Made by a program: the position numbers and the translations under genes | Assembly: GCA_030537495.1 (NCBI GenBank) | Contig: JAUNMH010000007.1 | Span: 56,889-120,888 of the forward strand | Origin: Clostridia bacterium | GTDB taxonomy: Bacteria > Bacillota > Clostridia > Peptostreptococcales > Anaerovoracaceae | Direction: 5' to 3' | DNA length: 64,000 bases | The notes under the pieces: model-generated | Database searches by the model: none | Seen by the model: only the letters and a program-made list of their open reading frames with translations | What the model was told of the DNA's origin: nothing | Shown here: in pieces, positions 54,993 through 64,000 of the stretch | Layout of the letters: each line of letters opens with the position of its first letter | Numbering within the stretch: the stretch's first letter is position 1

Positions 54993-56390
54993 ATGTCAAA
55001 GGAAAAAAATCTTAGTAATCTGACGACCGAAAAGACTGAATTTAAAAGAGAAATAGGAGTTTTCGGTGGCGTCAGCATCATTGGCGGAATCATGATCGGT
55101 TCAGGTATTTTCTATTTAGGATCATATGTACTTGAAAGAACTGGCATGAACAGCAGCCTTGCACTTATCTGTTGGGTTATCGCAGGTGTTATTTCATTAT
55201 TCGGAGGACTTTGCTATGCTGAATTAGGTACAGCAATGCCAAAGGCTGGAGGTAGAGTTGTTTACTTAAACGAAGCTTATCATCCAGTTGTTGGATTTAC
55301 AGCTGGTTTTGTTGATTGGCTAGTTGGTGGACCAGGATCAGTTGCAGCAGTAGCAATCGCACTTATGACTGTATTCAGATCATTCTTTGATATCAGTGAT
55401 ATGGGTATCAAAATGGCTGCAGCAACACTGATTATTATTGCAACTCTTTACAACCTTGTAGGCGTTAAGCTTGCAGCATTTATCCAGAGCTTATCAATGG
55501 TAGCAAAGCTTGTTCCGGTACTTCTAATCATGGGTGTTGCTCTATTTGTAGGTACAGCAACTCCTGACTGGTCATTCGGTTCAGCTCAGGCTTATGCAGC
55601 AGATAATGATACAAGCATCTTCAGCATGATTGCAGTTGCAGTAGTTGCTTCATTATGGGCTTATGAAGGATGGACAAATCTGAACACAGTAGCAGAGGAA
55701 ATCAGAGAACCTCATAAGAACCTTCCACTTGCACTTATTATCGGTATCGGTGGAGTAACTGTTATTTACACATTATTCAACTTCGCTATTATGAAGGTTT
55801 TACCTCACGAAGAAATCGTTTCCATGATCGAATCAGGAGACCTTTACCTAGGAACAGCAGTCGCTAAGAAAGTGCTAGGTAGCGCAGGAGCTATTGTAGT
55901 ATCAGTTGGTATGATTCTGGCTATGTTCGGTTCAATGAACGGTATGATATTGGCACAGCCAAGAATGTACTACGCAATGGCTGAAGAAGGACACTTCTTC
56001 AAGTGCTTTGCTAAATTACACCCTAAGTACAAGGTACCAACTGCACCTATTATCGTGCAGTGCATCTTCTCAGTTTGCCTAGTATTCTTAAGAAGTCTAG
56101 ACCAGCTGACAAACCTAGTTGTATTAACTGCTATGGTATACAGTGTATTAGTAATTTTCGCAGTACCTATTTTACGTAAGAAGTATCCAGATATTGAAAG
56201 ACCTTACAAAGTATGGTTCTACCCTGTATCTGTAATTGTTACAGGACTTATCTTTATCGGATTATTTATCAACGGTGCTATTGAAGACCCTGTTAACGGA
56301 TTCTTAGGATTCAGCGTACCTCTTCTAGGTGCAGTAGTTTATTGGATTTTCGACAGAAAGTTAAAGAAAGAAGCTAATGAAGCTAAGTAA
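54993..56390 (+). CDS. APC-family amino acid permease
   Basis: A 465-aa transporter with about 12 hydrophobic segments and the APC pattern: GGVSIIGGIMIGSGIFYLGSYV at helix 1, SLFGGLCYAELGTAMPKAGG (helix 2/3), and EGWTNLNTVAEEIREPHKNLP around helix 6-7. Substrate unknown; the next gene is an amidohydrolase, so a hydrolysable amide or amino-acid derivative is possible. GAGGGGAGATG precedes the start. Confidence 0.88.
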   Translation: MSKEKNLSNLTTEKTEFKREIGVFGGVSIIGGIMIGSGIFYLGSYVLERTGMNSSLALICWVIAGVISLFGGLCYAELGTAMPKAGGRVVYLNEAYHPVVGFTAGFVDWLVGGPGSVAAVAIALMTVFRSFFDISDMGIKMAAATLIIIATLYNLVGVKLAAFIQSLSMVAKLVPVLLIMGVALFVGTATPDWSFGSAQAYAADNDTSIFSMIAVAVVASLWAYEGWTNLNTVAEEIREPHKNLPLALIIGIGGVTVIYTLFNFAIMKVLPHEEIVSMIESGDLYLGTAVAKKVLGSAGAIVVSVGMILAMFGSMNGMILAQPRMYYAMAEEGHFFKCFAKLHPKYKVPTAPIIVQCIFSVCLVFLRSLDQLTNLVVLTAMVYSVLVIFAVPILRKKYPDIERPYKVWFYPVSVIVTGLIFIGLFINGAIEDPVNGFLGFSVPLLGAVVYWIFDRKLKKEANEAK

Positions 56391-56399
56391 AGAAAGAAG

Positions 56400-58040
56400 A
56401 TGAATTATAAAATGAAAAAGATTTTATATAACGCTAAGGTTTATGTAGAACAGAATGTGTTCGAAGAAGCTGTACTTGTTGATGGCGGATATATTGAAGC
56501 CGTTGGCAAAAACGATGAAATTCTAGCTCTTAAGGATGATGACACTGAATTAATTGATTGTGAAGGAAAGACTTTGATTCCAGGATTAAACGATTCTCAT
56601 CTTCACTTCATGCAGTTTGGTGAGACATTAAATCAGGTAAATATTGAAGGCGTTACATCAATTGATGAAATGGTAGAACGTTGCCAGGACTTCCTTGCAA
56701 AATATCCCGAAAAGTGCAAGAACGGTATGCATGCAATTGGATGGAACCAGGACTATTTTGTAGATGGAGACAGACTTCCTAACAGACATGACCTGGATAG
56801 AATCAGCACTGATTTCCCAATTGTACTTGAAAGAGTTTGCGGACACATCGTTTCATCAAACACTAAGGCCATTGAAATTCTAGGAATTGATGGAGATTCT
56901 CCACAGTTCCCTGATGGAGAATTCTTAATTGGCGAAGATGGATATCCAAATGGAATCTATACTGCAAATGCATGCAACGTTGTAAAAGCTATTATTCCAG
57001 ATTTCTCAATGGAAGAAAGAAGAAAAATCTTACTTGATACAATGAAATATGGCGTTGCTCACGGACTGACAACTGTACAGAGTAATGATGTAGGAACAAC
57101 ATTTATGGATGGACCTGCAGCATTTAAGATGTTCCACGAAGTATATGACAGCGGTGAAGCGCTGCTACGTTACAGACACCAGGTTTGCTTCAACAACTTC
57201 GAAGAATTTGAAAAATATCTTGAAGAAGGCGAATATGCAAATGGAGAGTATGACAAGTACGATGGATGGCTTACACTAGGACCTCTTAAGTTATTTAAGG
57301 ATGGAAGTTTAGGCGCACGTACTGCTTTGATGAAGAATGGCTATGTAGGCGATGAAGATAATCATGGCCTAGAATGGATCAAACCAGAAGAAATGGACAA
57401 GTACTGCCAGCTTGCAAAGAAGCATAATCTTCAGGTAGTTACACATGTAATCGGTGATGCTGCCATTGAGAAGACAATGGACTGCTACGAAAGAGCTTTT
57501 GTTGATGGAGAAAATAAACTTCGTCATACATTGATTCACTGCCAGATTACAGACAAGGAATTGCTTGATAGAATTGTAGAAAAGGACATTCTTGTAGGCG
57601 CTCAGCCAATTTTCCTTGACTACGATATGAACATTGTAGAAAATCTTTGCGGAAAAGAACTCGCTTCAACTTCATATGCTTGGGGAACACTTCAGAGAAA
57701 TGGCGCGCATATCGCTTACGGAACAGACTGCCCTGTTGAATCATGCAACCCATTCCCTAACATTTATATGGCTGTTACACGTAAGGACAGAAGTGGAAAG
57801 CCAGAAGGCGGATTCTATCCTAATGAATGCGTTACAGTCCAGGATGCAATTGACGCATACACAGTCGGAAGCGCATATATGGAATTCGCAGAAGATCATA
57901 AGGGAAGAATCAAGAAGGGTTACTATGCTGATATGGTACTTCTTGATAAAGATATCTTCACAATCGATCCAATGGAAATCAAAGACATGTTACCAGTAAT
58001 GACAATGGTTGGCGGAAAAATCGTATACGACAGAATGTAA
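56400..58040 (+). CDS. YtcJ-type amidohydrolase
   Basis: This 546-aa metal-dependent hydrolase belongs to the amidohydrolase-3/YtcJ group: GLNDSHLHFMQFGETL (HxH metal pair), DGWLTLGPLKLFKDGSLGARTALM, QVVTHVIGDAAIEKTMDCYE, HTLIHCQI and AYGTDCPVESCNPFPNIYMAVTRKD. Substrate unknown. It starts 10 bases past the permease with ATG at 56400 (a start 12 bases later is possible). The pair looks like an uptake-and-hydrolysis unit. Confidence 0.85.
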   Translation: MNYKMKKILYNAKVYVEQNVFEEAVLVDGGYIEAVGKNDEILALKDDDTELIDCEGKTLIPGLNDSHLHFMQFGETLNQVNIEGVTSIDEMVERCQDFLAKYPEKCKNGMHAIGWNQDYFVDGDRLPNRHDLDRISTDFPIVLERVCGHIVSSNTKAIEILGIDGDSPQFPDGEFLIGEDGYPNGIYTANACNVVKAIIPDFSMEERRKILLDTMKYGVAHGLTTVQSNDVGTTFMDGPAAFKMFHEVYDSGEALLRYRHQVCFNNFEEFEKYLEEGEYANGEYDKYDGWLTLGPLKLFKDGSLGARTALMKNGYVGDEDNHGLEWIKPEEMDKYCQLAKKHNLQVVTHVIGDAAIEKTMDCYERAFVDGENKLRHTLIHCQITDKELLDRIVEKDILVGAQPIFLDYDMNIVENLCGKELASTSYAWGTLQRNGAHIAYGTDCPVESCNPFPNIYMAVTRKDRSGKPEGGFYPNECVTVQDAIDAYTVGSAYMEFAEDHKGRIKKGYYADMVLLDKDIFTIDPMEIKDMLPVMTMVGGKIVYDRM

Positions 58041-58071
58041 AAGTAGTCATATACGCATTATCAAAACTTTC

Positions 58072-58109
58072 AGAAACTCACACTTTTCACCGGGTGTGGG
58101 TTTCTTTTT
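58072..58109 (+). terminator. terminator after the amidohydrolase
   Basis: AGAAACTCACAC and GTGTGGGTTTCT form a 12-bp stem with one G-T pair, loop of 10, then a TTCTTTTT run. It separates the permease operon from the hut operon. Confidence 0.8.
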
Positions 58110-58399
58110 GGAAGAAGCTTTAGACTATGCAGAAAAATTCATATTATGCATAATAATAAAGTGTTTTTATAATGTATTAATATTATGCACGATAAAACGA
58201 TAAAACTGCATAGTGATAAAGCGATAAAGAAAAATCAAAAATGTTTTCGAAAAGTAAGGAAAACCCGCCCTAAAGTAGAAAATTACAAGGCATTTTCAAA
58301 CAAAAAATATAGAAATGTACACTCAAAAGATGTATAATATAGGCAAAAGAGATAAGAATCTTATTGTTTATAATTATGCATCTTCTTGCATAGAATGAA
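58110..58399 (+). promoter_or_regulatory. hut operon upstream region
   Basis: The 300-base noncoding stretch is A/T-rich. It contains a 14-bp palindrome TATTATGCATAATA (58142-58155), a run of GATAAA copies in tandem (about 58188-58230) and further TTATGCA copies near 58180 and 58373. A TATAAT at 58333-58338 with TAGAAA 17 bases upstream is the likely hutH promoter. I identify no known hut repressor site. Confidence 0.5.
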
Positions 58400-58414
58400 A
58401 TGGAGACGAAAAAT

Positions 58415-59956
58415 ATGGCAGTAATTATTAATGGACGTGACCTTACAATCGAAGAGGTTATTCGCGTATGCAGACATGGTGAAAAAGTAGAACTTGCTCC
58501 TGAAGCTGTAGAAGCTGTTAAGAAAGCAAGAGCTTACATCGAGAAGAAGGTAGAAGAAAAGGCTGTTGTATATGGCTTGACTACAGGATTCGGTAAATTT
58601 GCTAACGTTGCAATTTCAACAGAAGAAACTGCACAGTTACAGAAGAACCTGATTATCAGCCACACTTGCTCATTAGGAAATGCTTACGAAACAAAGTATG
58701 TTAGAGCAGCTATGCTTCTTAGAGCAAACTCCCTATCACGCGGAAATTCAGGTATCAGACTTGAAACGCTGCAGACTTTGATTGATATGCTTAACGCAGG
58801 AATCCACCCAATCGTACCTGAAAAAGGATCAGTTGGAGCGTCCGGAGACCTAGCACCATTATCATGCATTGCACTTGGACTTATCGGACTTGGAAAAGTA
58901 GAATACCAGGGCGAAGTTGTAGAAGCTAAGGAAGCTTTCGAGAAAACAGGACTTAAGCCAGTAGAACTTGCTTCCAAGGAAGGTCTTGCACTTAACAACG
59001 GAACTCAGATGTTAACTGCAGTAGGTCTGAACACATTATATGATGCAATGAATCTTGCAAAGATTGCAGATATCGCTGCAGCTATGACAGGTGAAGCCCT
59101 TCACGCAATCTGCAAGGCATATGACCCTAAGACACACGAATTAAGAGGACATCAGGGACAGATTACAGTAGCTGAAAATATGAGAACATTACTTGAAGGA
59201 TCCGGAAATGCACTTCCACTACAGGAAAACAAGGTACAGGATCCATACTCACAGAGATGTATGCCACAGATTCACGGCGCATCAAGAGATGCTATTAACT
59301 ACGTATATGAGGCAGTATCCAGAGAAATCAACGCTGTAACAGACAACCCAATCGTATTCCCAGATCACGACGAAGTTATCTCAGGAGGAAACTTCCACGG
59401 ACAGCCAATGGCACTTGCATTTGACTTCTTAAAGATTGCTATTTCAGAACTAGCAAGCGTATCAGAAAGAAGAACAGAAAGATTAGTTAACCCAGCATTA
59501 AGCGAAGGACTTCCTGCATTCTTAACAAAGAACGGTGGAGTTAACTCCGGTTACATGATCGCACAGTACGCATCAGCTTCCATGGTTTCAGAAAACAAAG
59601 TTTACGACCATCCATCATGCGTAGATTCAATCCCAACATCAGCTAACCAGGAAGACCACGTATCAATGGGTGCAACCTCAGCAAGAACAGCTGCAATGGT
59701 ATTAGATAATGCACAGAAAGTAATCGGAATCGAACTTTCAGCTGCAGCACAGGGAATCTGGCTTCGTCAGGAAATGGGCGAAAACGGAATCGATAACCTG
59801 GCACCTGCAACAAAGGCTGCTTACGACTTCATCCGTGAAACAGTTCCACCTGTAGAAGAAGATATCATCATGCATGACCAGCTTGTACAGTTCGACGAAA
59901 TGGTTAAGAACAACTCAATCTTAGAAGCAGTAGAAAAGGTTGTTACACTAAAATAG
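58415..59956 (+). CDS. hutH: histidine ammonia-lyase
   Basis: This 513-aa enzyme deaminates histidine to trans-urocanate and ammonia. The MIO cofactor forms from Ala-Ser-Gly at 142-144 in GSVGASGDLAPLS. Other residues: YGLTTGFGKFA near 53-63, the ENKVQDPYSQRCMPQIHGA loop and the NQEDHVSMGATSAR stretch. ATG at 58415 is chosen for ATGGAGACG upstream; an earlier in-frame ATG (58400) is where that site begins. First gene of the hut operon. Confidence 0.97.
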   Translation: MAVIINGRDLTIEEVIRVCRHGEKVELAPEAVEAVKKARAYIEKKVEEKAVVYGLTTGFGKFANVAISTEETAQLQKNLIISHTCSLGNAYETKYVRAAMLLRANSLSRGNSGIRLETLQTLIDMLNAGIHPIVPEKGSVGASGDLAPLSCIALGLIGLGKVEYQGEVVEAKEAFEKTGLKPVELASKEGLALNNGTQMLTAVGLNTLYDAMNLAKIADIAAAMTGEALHAICKAYDPKTHELRGHQGQITVAENMRTLLEGSGNALPLQENKVQDPYSQRCMPQIHGASRDAINYVYEAVSREINAVTDNPIVFPDHDEVISGGNFHGQPMALAFDFLKIAISELASVSERRTERLVNPALSEGLPAFLTKNGGVNSGYMIAQYASASMVSENKVYDHPSCVDSIPTSANQEDHVSMGATSARTAAMVLDNAQKVIGIELSAAAQGIWLRQEMGENGIDNLAPATKAAYDFIRETVPPVEEDIIMHDQLVQFDEMVKNNSILEAVEKVVTLK

Positions 59957-60008
59957 TCATTTAATATAGTCGTTATACGTTATACTTAGATAAACGGAGG
60001 TAATATAG

Positions 60009-62033
60009 ATGATTGATAACAAGGCAATACAGGGAGCTATGACAATCCAGCTGGGTAACGAATACCCAGATTATCCTGAATTCCAGGAAGGAATTAGAAG
60101 AGCTCCAGACAGAGGCTTCAGACTTACAAAGGAGCAGACAAAGATTGCACTTAAAAATGCACTTCGTTACGTTCCAGAAGAACTACATGAAAAGCTTGCT
60201 CCAGAATTCATGGAAGAGCTTACAACTAGAGGTAGAATCTACGCTTACAGATACAGACCCGAAGGCAGAATCTACGGAAAATCAATTGACGAATACAAAG
60301 GTAAGTGCCTGGCAGGTAAGGCATTCCAGGTAATGATCGAAAACAACCTGGACTTCGAAGTAGCACTTTACCCATACGAACTAGTTACATACGGCGAAAC
60401 AGGACAGGTTTGCCAGAACTGGCTACAGTACAGACTTATCAAGAAGTACTTAGAGGAATTAACAGAAGACCAAACTCTAGTCGTAGAGTCTGGACACCCT
60501 CTAGGATTATTCCCATCAAAACCAACTGCCCCAAGAGTTGTTATTACAAACTCTATGATGATTGGTATGTACGACAACCTAGATGATTGGGAAATCGCAG
60601 AAGAAATGGGAGTTGCGAACTATGGACAGATGACTGCAGGTGGATGGATGTACATCGGACCTCAGGGAATCGTTCACGGAACATTTAACACAATCCTAAA
60701 TGCAGGAAGAAAATACTTAGGAGTTGCTGAACAGGGAGACCTGGCAGGACATACATTCGTATCCTCCGGACTTGGCGGAATGAGTGGTGCTCAGCCTAAG
60801 GCTGCAAACATTGCAAATGCAGTAGGTATCTTTGCCGAAGTTGACTACTCAAGAATTGTAACTAGACATGACCAGGGATGGGTTGATGTTATCATGGATG
60901 ACATCGATGAAATCTTCAAGCTAGCAAATGAAAAGGTTGCTGCTAAGGAAAGCATCTCCATTGCATACCACGGAAATATCGTAGACCTATTAGAAGCAGC
61001 TGCTGAAAAGAACTTCAACATCGATCTTCTTTCAGACCAGACATCATGCCACAACGTATATAACGGCGGATACTGCCCAGTAGGAATGACATTTGAAGAA
61101 AGAACTGAACTTCTTCACAGCGACAGAGATATGTTCTGCAAGAGAGTAGACGAAACTCTTCACAGACACTATGCAGCGATTAAGAAGTTAACTGAAAATG
61201 GAACTTACTTCTTCGACTATGGTAACTCCTTCATGAAAGCTATGTACGACGCCGGAATTAAGGAAATTTCCAAGAACGGATATGACGATAAAGATGGATT
61301 CATCTGGCCTTCATATGTTGAAGACATTATGGGACCAGTTCTATTCGACTACGGATATGGACCATTCAGATGGGTTTGCCTATCAGGAAAACCTGAAGAT
61401 CTTGATATGACAGATAAGACAGCTATGGATTGCATCGATCCAACTAGAAGAGCTCAGGATAGAGATAACTGGGTATGGATCAGAGACGCAAAGAAGAACA
61501 AGCTAGTTGTAGGTACTCAGGCAAGAATCCTTTACCAGGATGCAGAAGGCAGAACAAATATCGCTCTTGCTTTCAACAAGCTGGTTAGAGAAGGAAAATG
61601 CGGTCCTATCATGATGGGTAGAGACCACCACGACGTATCAGGTACAGACTCTCCATTCAGAGAAACATCCAACATCAAGGATGGATCAAATGTTATGGCA
61701 GACATGGCTGTACAGTGCTTCGCAGGTAACGCAGCAAGAGGTATGTCATTATGTGCACTTCACAACGGCGGTGGTGTAGGAATCGGTAAGTCTATTAACG
61801 GTGGATTCGGTCTATTGCTAGACGGAAGTGAAAGAACTGACGAAATCATTAAGTCCGCTATGATGTGGGACGTAATGGGCGGAGTTGCAAGAAGAAACTG
61901 GGCTAGAAATGAAAACGCTCTTACAACTTCCGTAGAATACAATAAGAACTACGAAGGTAAGGGTCACATCACTATTCCATTCCTTGCTGACGACGATCTT
62001 GTTGCAGCAACAGTAGACAAGTTTGTAAAATAA
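60009..62033 (+). CDS. hutU: urocanate hydratase
   Basis: A 674-aa NAD-dependent hydratase converting urocanate to imidazolonepropionate. Seen: SGHPLGLFPSKPTAPRVVITN, the NAD region VSSGLGGMSGAQPKAANIA, DQTSCHNVYNGGYCPVGMTFEER, and GPIMMGRDHHDVSGTDSPFRET. It is about 120 residues longer than the well-studied proteobacterial form (about 555 aa), as in other Firmicutes. AACGGAGGT precedes the start; it follows hutH by 52 bases. Confidence 0.95.
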   Translation: MIDNKAIQGAMTIQLGNEYPDYPEFQEGIRRAPDRGFRLTKEQTKIALKNALRYVPEELHEKLAPEFMEELTTRGRIYAYRYRPEGRIYGKSIDEYKGKCLAGKAFQVMIENNLDFEVALYPYELVTYGETGQVCQNWLQYRLIKKYLEELTEDQTLVVESGHPLGLFPSKPTAPRVVITNSMMIGMYDNLDDWEIAEEMGVANYGQMTAGGWMYIGPQGIVHGTFNTILNAGRKYLGVAEQGDLAGHTFVSSGLGGMSGAQPKAANIANAVGIFAEVDYSRIVTRHDQGWVDVIMDDIDEIFKLANEKVAAKESISIAYHGNIVDLLEAAAEKNFNIDLLSDQTSCHNVYNGGYCPVGMTFEERTELLHSDRDMFCKRVDETLHRHYAAIKKLTENGTYFFDYGNSFMKAMYDAGIKEISKNGYDDKDGFIWPSYVEDIMGPVLFDYGYGPFRWVCLSGKPEDLDMTDKTAMDCIDPTRRAQDRDNWVWIRDAKKNKLVVGTQARILYQDAEGRTNIALAFNKLVREGKCGPIMMGRDHHDVSGTDSPFRETSNIKDGSNVMADMAVQCFAGNAARGMSLCALHNGGGVGIGKSINGGFGLLLDGSERTDEIIKSAMMWDVMGGVARRNWARNENALTTSVEYNKNYEGKGHITIPFLADDDLVAATVDKFVK

Positions 62034-62046
62034 GGAGAGCTGTAAA

Positions 62047-63288
62047 ATGGCAACTTTGCTTATAAAAAATATAGGAACTTTGCAGACTCCTGTGGGAAGT
62101 CACCCACACAAGGGAGAAGAGCAGGGTGTCAATATTAAACTTAAGGACGCAGCCATTCTCATTAGAGATGGCGTAATTGCAGAAATCACAGCTGAGGGCG
62201 CACTTCCTGAAGGTGCGTCTGCAGCCGACGAAGTTATAGATGCAGAAGGAAAACTGGTAACTCCGGGTCTAGTTGAGGGACACACTCACATGATTTTCGG
62301 AGGCTACAGACAGAATGAAATCCCTCTAAAGCTTAAGGGAGCAGGCTATCTGGACATTCTTAGAGCAGGTGGCGGAATTCTAGACACAGTTACTAAGACA
62401 AGAGCTGCTGGTTTTGATGAATTATATGAAAAAACAGAGGGCTTCCTTGACGAGATGATGGGTCTGGGCGTGACTACTTGCGAGGCGAAGAGCGGATACG
62501 GAATCGACCTGGAGACAGAGGTTAAGCTTCTGGAAGTTCTGAAGAAGCTGAACGAAGATCATCCTATGGACATTGTTTCCACTTTCATGCCGGCACACGT
62601 TGTTCTTGAAGACTGGAAAGGCAGAGAGGACGAGTTTATTCAGCTGTGCATTGACGAGATGATGCCTTATGTTAAGGAGCGCGATTTGGCTGAATTCATC
62701 GATATTTTCACTGAGGATTCTGTTTTCAACGTTGAGCAGAGCAGAAAGTATCTGGAAGCTGCTCGCGACATGGGCTATGGTCTAAAGATTCACGCTGATG
62801 AAATCGAGGCTATAGGCGGGTCTGTTCTTGCAGGTGAAATGAAGGCAACTTCCGCAGAACATCTTATTGTAATCGATGATGCGGGCATGGAATCCATGGC
62901 TAAGGGTGGCACAACTGCTATGTGTCTGCCGGGAACATCTTTCTACTTAGGAGCAACCTTTGCACCGGTTAGAAGAATGATCGATGAGTTTGAGATTCCA
63001 GTTGCTATGGCATCTGACTTTAACCCAGGTTCATGCCCTTCGCTTAACCTTCAGTTCATTATGAACTTAGGATATTTGAAGTATCGCATGATGCCTGAGG
63101 AAGTTTTGACCGCAGTTACAATTAACCCGGCATGTGCAATTGACAGAGGCGACAAGGTTGGTACTCTGGAAGTTGGAAAGCAGGGCGACCTTGTAATCTG
63201 GGACGCAGAAAATATGGAAATGCTTTGTTACAGATTTGGATCAAATCTGGCAGATACAGTTATTAAGAAAGGTATGGTGGTGGCATGA
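62047..63288 (+). CDS. hutI: imidazolonepropionase
   Basis: A 413-aa amidohydrolase opening the imidazolone ring to N-formimino-L-glutamate. Metal ligand HxH is in LVEGHTHMIFGGYRQNE; IKLHADE-type ligand is seen as LKIHADEIEAIGGSVLAGE; then SAEHLIVIDDAG and ASDFNPGSCPSLNL. AAGGAGAGC precedes it. It follows hutU by 13 bases and overlaps fchA (ATGA). Confidence 0.96.
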   Translation: MATLLIKNIGTLQTPVGSHPHKGEEQGVNIKLKDAAILIRDGVIAEITAEGALPEGASAADEVIDAEGKLVTPGLVEGHTHMIFGGYRQNEIPLKLKGAGYLDILRAGGGILDTVTKTRAAGFDELYEKTEGFLDEMMGLGVTTCEAKSGYGIDLETEVKLLEVLKKLNEDHPMDIVSTFMPAHVVLEDWKGREDEFIQLCIDEMMPYVKERDLAEFIDIFTEDSVFNVEQSRKYLEAARDMGYGLKIHADEIEAIGGSVLAGEMKATSAEHLIVIDDAGMESMAKGGTTAMCLPGTSFYLGATFAPVRRMIDEFEIPVAMASDFNPGSCPSLNLQFIMNLGYLKYRMMPEEVLTAVTINPACAIDRGDKVGTLEVGKQGDLVIWDAENMEMLCYRFGSNLADTVIKKGMVVA

Positions 63289-63911
63289 AGCTAATCGACA
63301 TGCAGGTTAAAGAATATTTGGACGTTTTGAAATCCGATGCACCGGCTCCAGGTGGCGGTTCTGTAAGTGCTCTTGCAGGTGCTCAGGGGGTTGGTCTTTT
63401 CATGATGGTTGCAGACCTTACTATTGGTAAGGAAAAGTATGCTGATTATCAGGACATCTGCAAGGAAGCTAAGGAAAAGGGTATGGCTCTTTATGAAGAA
63501 CTTGTTGCTTCTGTAGATAAGGATACTGAAGCGTTCAACCTAATTGCTGATGCTTTCAAGATGCCGAAAGAGACTGATGAAGAAAAGGCAGCAAGAAGAA
63601 AAGCTATTGCTGACGGTACTCTAGTTGCTACTCAGGTGCCTTTCAGAACTATGCAGCTTGGTTACGAAGGTCTTAGCATTGCTAAGGAAATGATCGGAAA
63701 GTCAAATCCAAATGCTGCCAGTGACCTAGGCGTTGCTGTTCTGAATCTTACTGGATGCATTAAGGGCGCATGGCTAAATGTTCTTATCAATCTTCCCGGC
63801 GTTAAGGATGAAGAACAGGCTAAGTTCTTTGCTGAAGAAGGTAAGAAAATGTATGATGAGGCTGATGCAGTAGCAAGCAGTCTGTATAATTCAGTTGCTG
63901 AATCACTGTAA
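63285..63911 (+). CDS. fchA: formiminotetrahydrofolate cyclodeaminase
   Basis: A 208-aa helical enzyme that converts formimino-THF to methenyl-THF and ammonia. Start of core: PAPGGGSVSALAGAQGVGLFMMVADLTIGKEKY. In many animals and some bacteria it is fused to FtcD; here it is separate and precedes ftcD. It overlaps hutI by 4 bases. Confidence 0.94.
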   Translation: MKLIDMQVKEYLDVLKSDAPAPGGGSVSALAGAQGVGLFMMVADLTIGKEKYADYQDICKEAKEKGMALYEELVASVDKDTEAFNLIADAFKMPKETDEEKAARRKAIADGTLVATQVPFRTMQLGYEGLSIAKEMIGKSNPNAASDLGVAVLNLTGCIKGAWLNVLINLPGVKDEEQAKFFAEEGKKMYDEADAVASSLYNSVAESL

Positions 63912-63947
63912 GTTTTGATATAATAGAGAAATTGGAGGTACGTGACA

Positions 63948-64000
63948 ATGGCACAGATTATCGAAAGTATTCCTAACATTAGTGAAGGAAGAAACCATGA
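63948..64000 (+). CDS. ftcD: glutamate formimidoyltransferase, N-terminus (runs off the window)
   Basis: The ATG at 63948 follows TTGGAGGTACGTG. The 17 codons visible (MAQIIESIPNISEGRNH) match the FtcD start (typically MxKIIECVPNFSEGRN). FtcD moves the formimino group of formiminoglutamate to THF, yielding glutamate. Truncated by the window edge. Confidence 0.88.
   Translation, partial: MAQIIESIPNISEGRNH

Overview
The window is the replication-origin region of a low-to-moderate GC, Gram-positive-type anaerobe of the Clostridia. I infer a relative of the amino-acid-fermenting Eubacteriales/Peptostreptococcales; the exact genus cannot be read from the sequence. Support for this includes the order rpmH-rnpA-yidD-yidC-jag / dnaA-dnaN-recF-gyrB-gyrA, Soj/Spo0J (ParA/ParB) with parS sites, a DnaD-type replication protein, RNase M5, a GdpP-type c-di-AMP phosphodiesterase, zinc-type S18, and histidine fermentation through FtcD and a separate cyclodeaminase. 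The origin lies around 32.1-33.9 kb. Genes left of it run mostly on the minus strand and genes right of it mostly on the plus strand, as expected for co-orientation with replication. I found no rRNA, tRNA, CRISPR array, IS element or prophage.

Left arm (origin leftwards): rpmH, rnpA, yidD, yidC and jag end at an intrinsic terminator. Then come mnmE, mnmG and rsmG, followed by a parS inside a 42-bp palindrome, parA and parB, and a second near-perfect parS. Next is a long, tightly packed run: gdpP-like, rplI, dnaB, a DUF1858 protein, a DnaD protein, an M23 peptidase with G5/LysM, a MurE-like ligase, a DivIC-like protein, rnmV, rsmA and an LtaS-like sulfatase. Further out are aroB (plus strand), a membrane protein, an ECF sigma/RsgI-like anti-sigma pair, walJ-rlmH (plus strand), rnhA with a CofE-like ligase, an ArsR regulator, a secreted transglutaminase, and a DUF4358 lipoprotein with an MBOAT/DHHW O-acetylation pair. 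A gene may run off the left edge.

Right arm: gyrB-gyrA is followed by an RsbW-like/SigB-like switch pair, malic enzyme, fumarase and an orphan membrane protein. Then come plsC (minus strand), a PAP2 phosphatase, a Phd/RelE-type toxin-antitoxin pair, and a sigma-54 activator just upstream of a clear -24/-12 promoter that drives a YfcC-type transporter and isoaspartyl dipeptidase. A nucleotidyltransferase and a DUF2148 protein diverge from two good sigma-A promoters. The rpsF-ssb-rpsR operon, an APC permease/amidohydrolase operon and the histidine-degradation operon hutH-hutU-hutI-fchA-ftcD follow; the window ends inside ftcD.

The most interesting points are: (i) a DnaD protein whose C-terminus resembles the zinc-binding N-terminal part of the DnaC/DnaI helicase loader but has no AAA+ domain; (ii) an ECF sigma paired with a membrane protein carrying the RsgI-like Asn-Pro juxtamembrane motif; (iii) an anti-sigma kinase with a Cys-x2-Cys in its ATP lid and no RsbV nearby; (iv) a sigma-54 activator with an apparent winged-helix instead of a Fis domain, beside its likely target promoter; (v) a GdpP-like enzyme without membrane segments; (vi) the two parS sites; and (vii) an origin unwinding region with DnaA boxes, a GC cluster and DnaA-trios. 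All functional calls come from reading motifs by eye; no database search was run.
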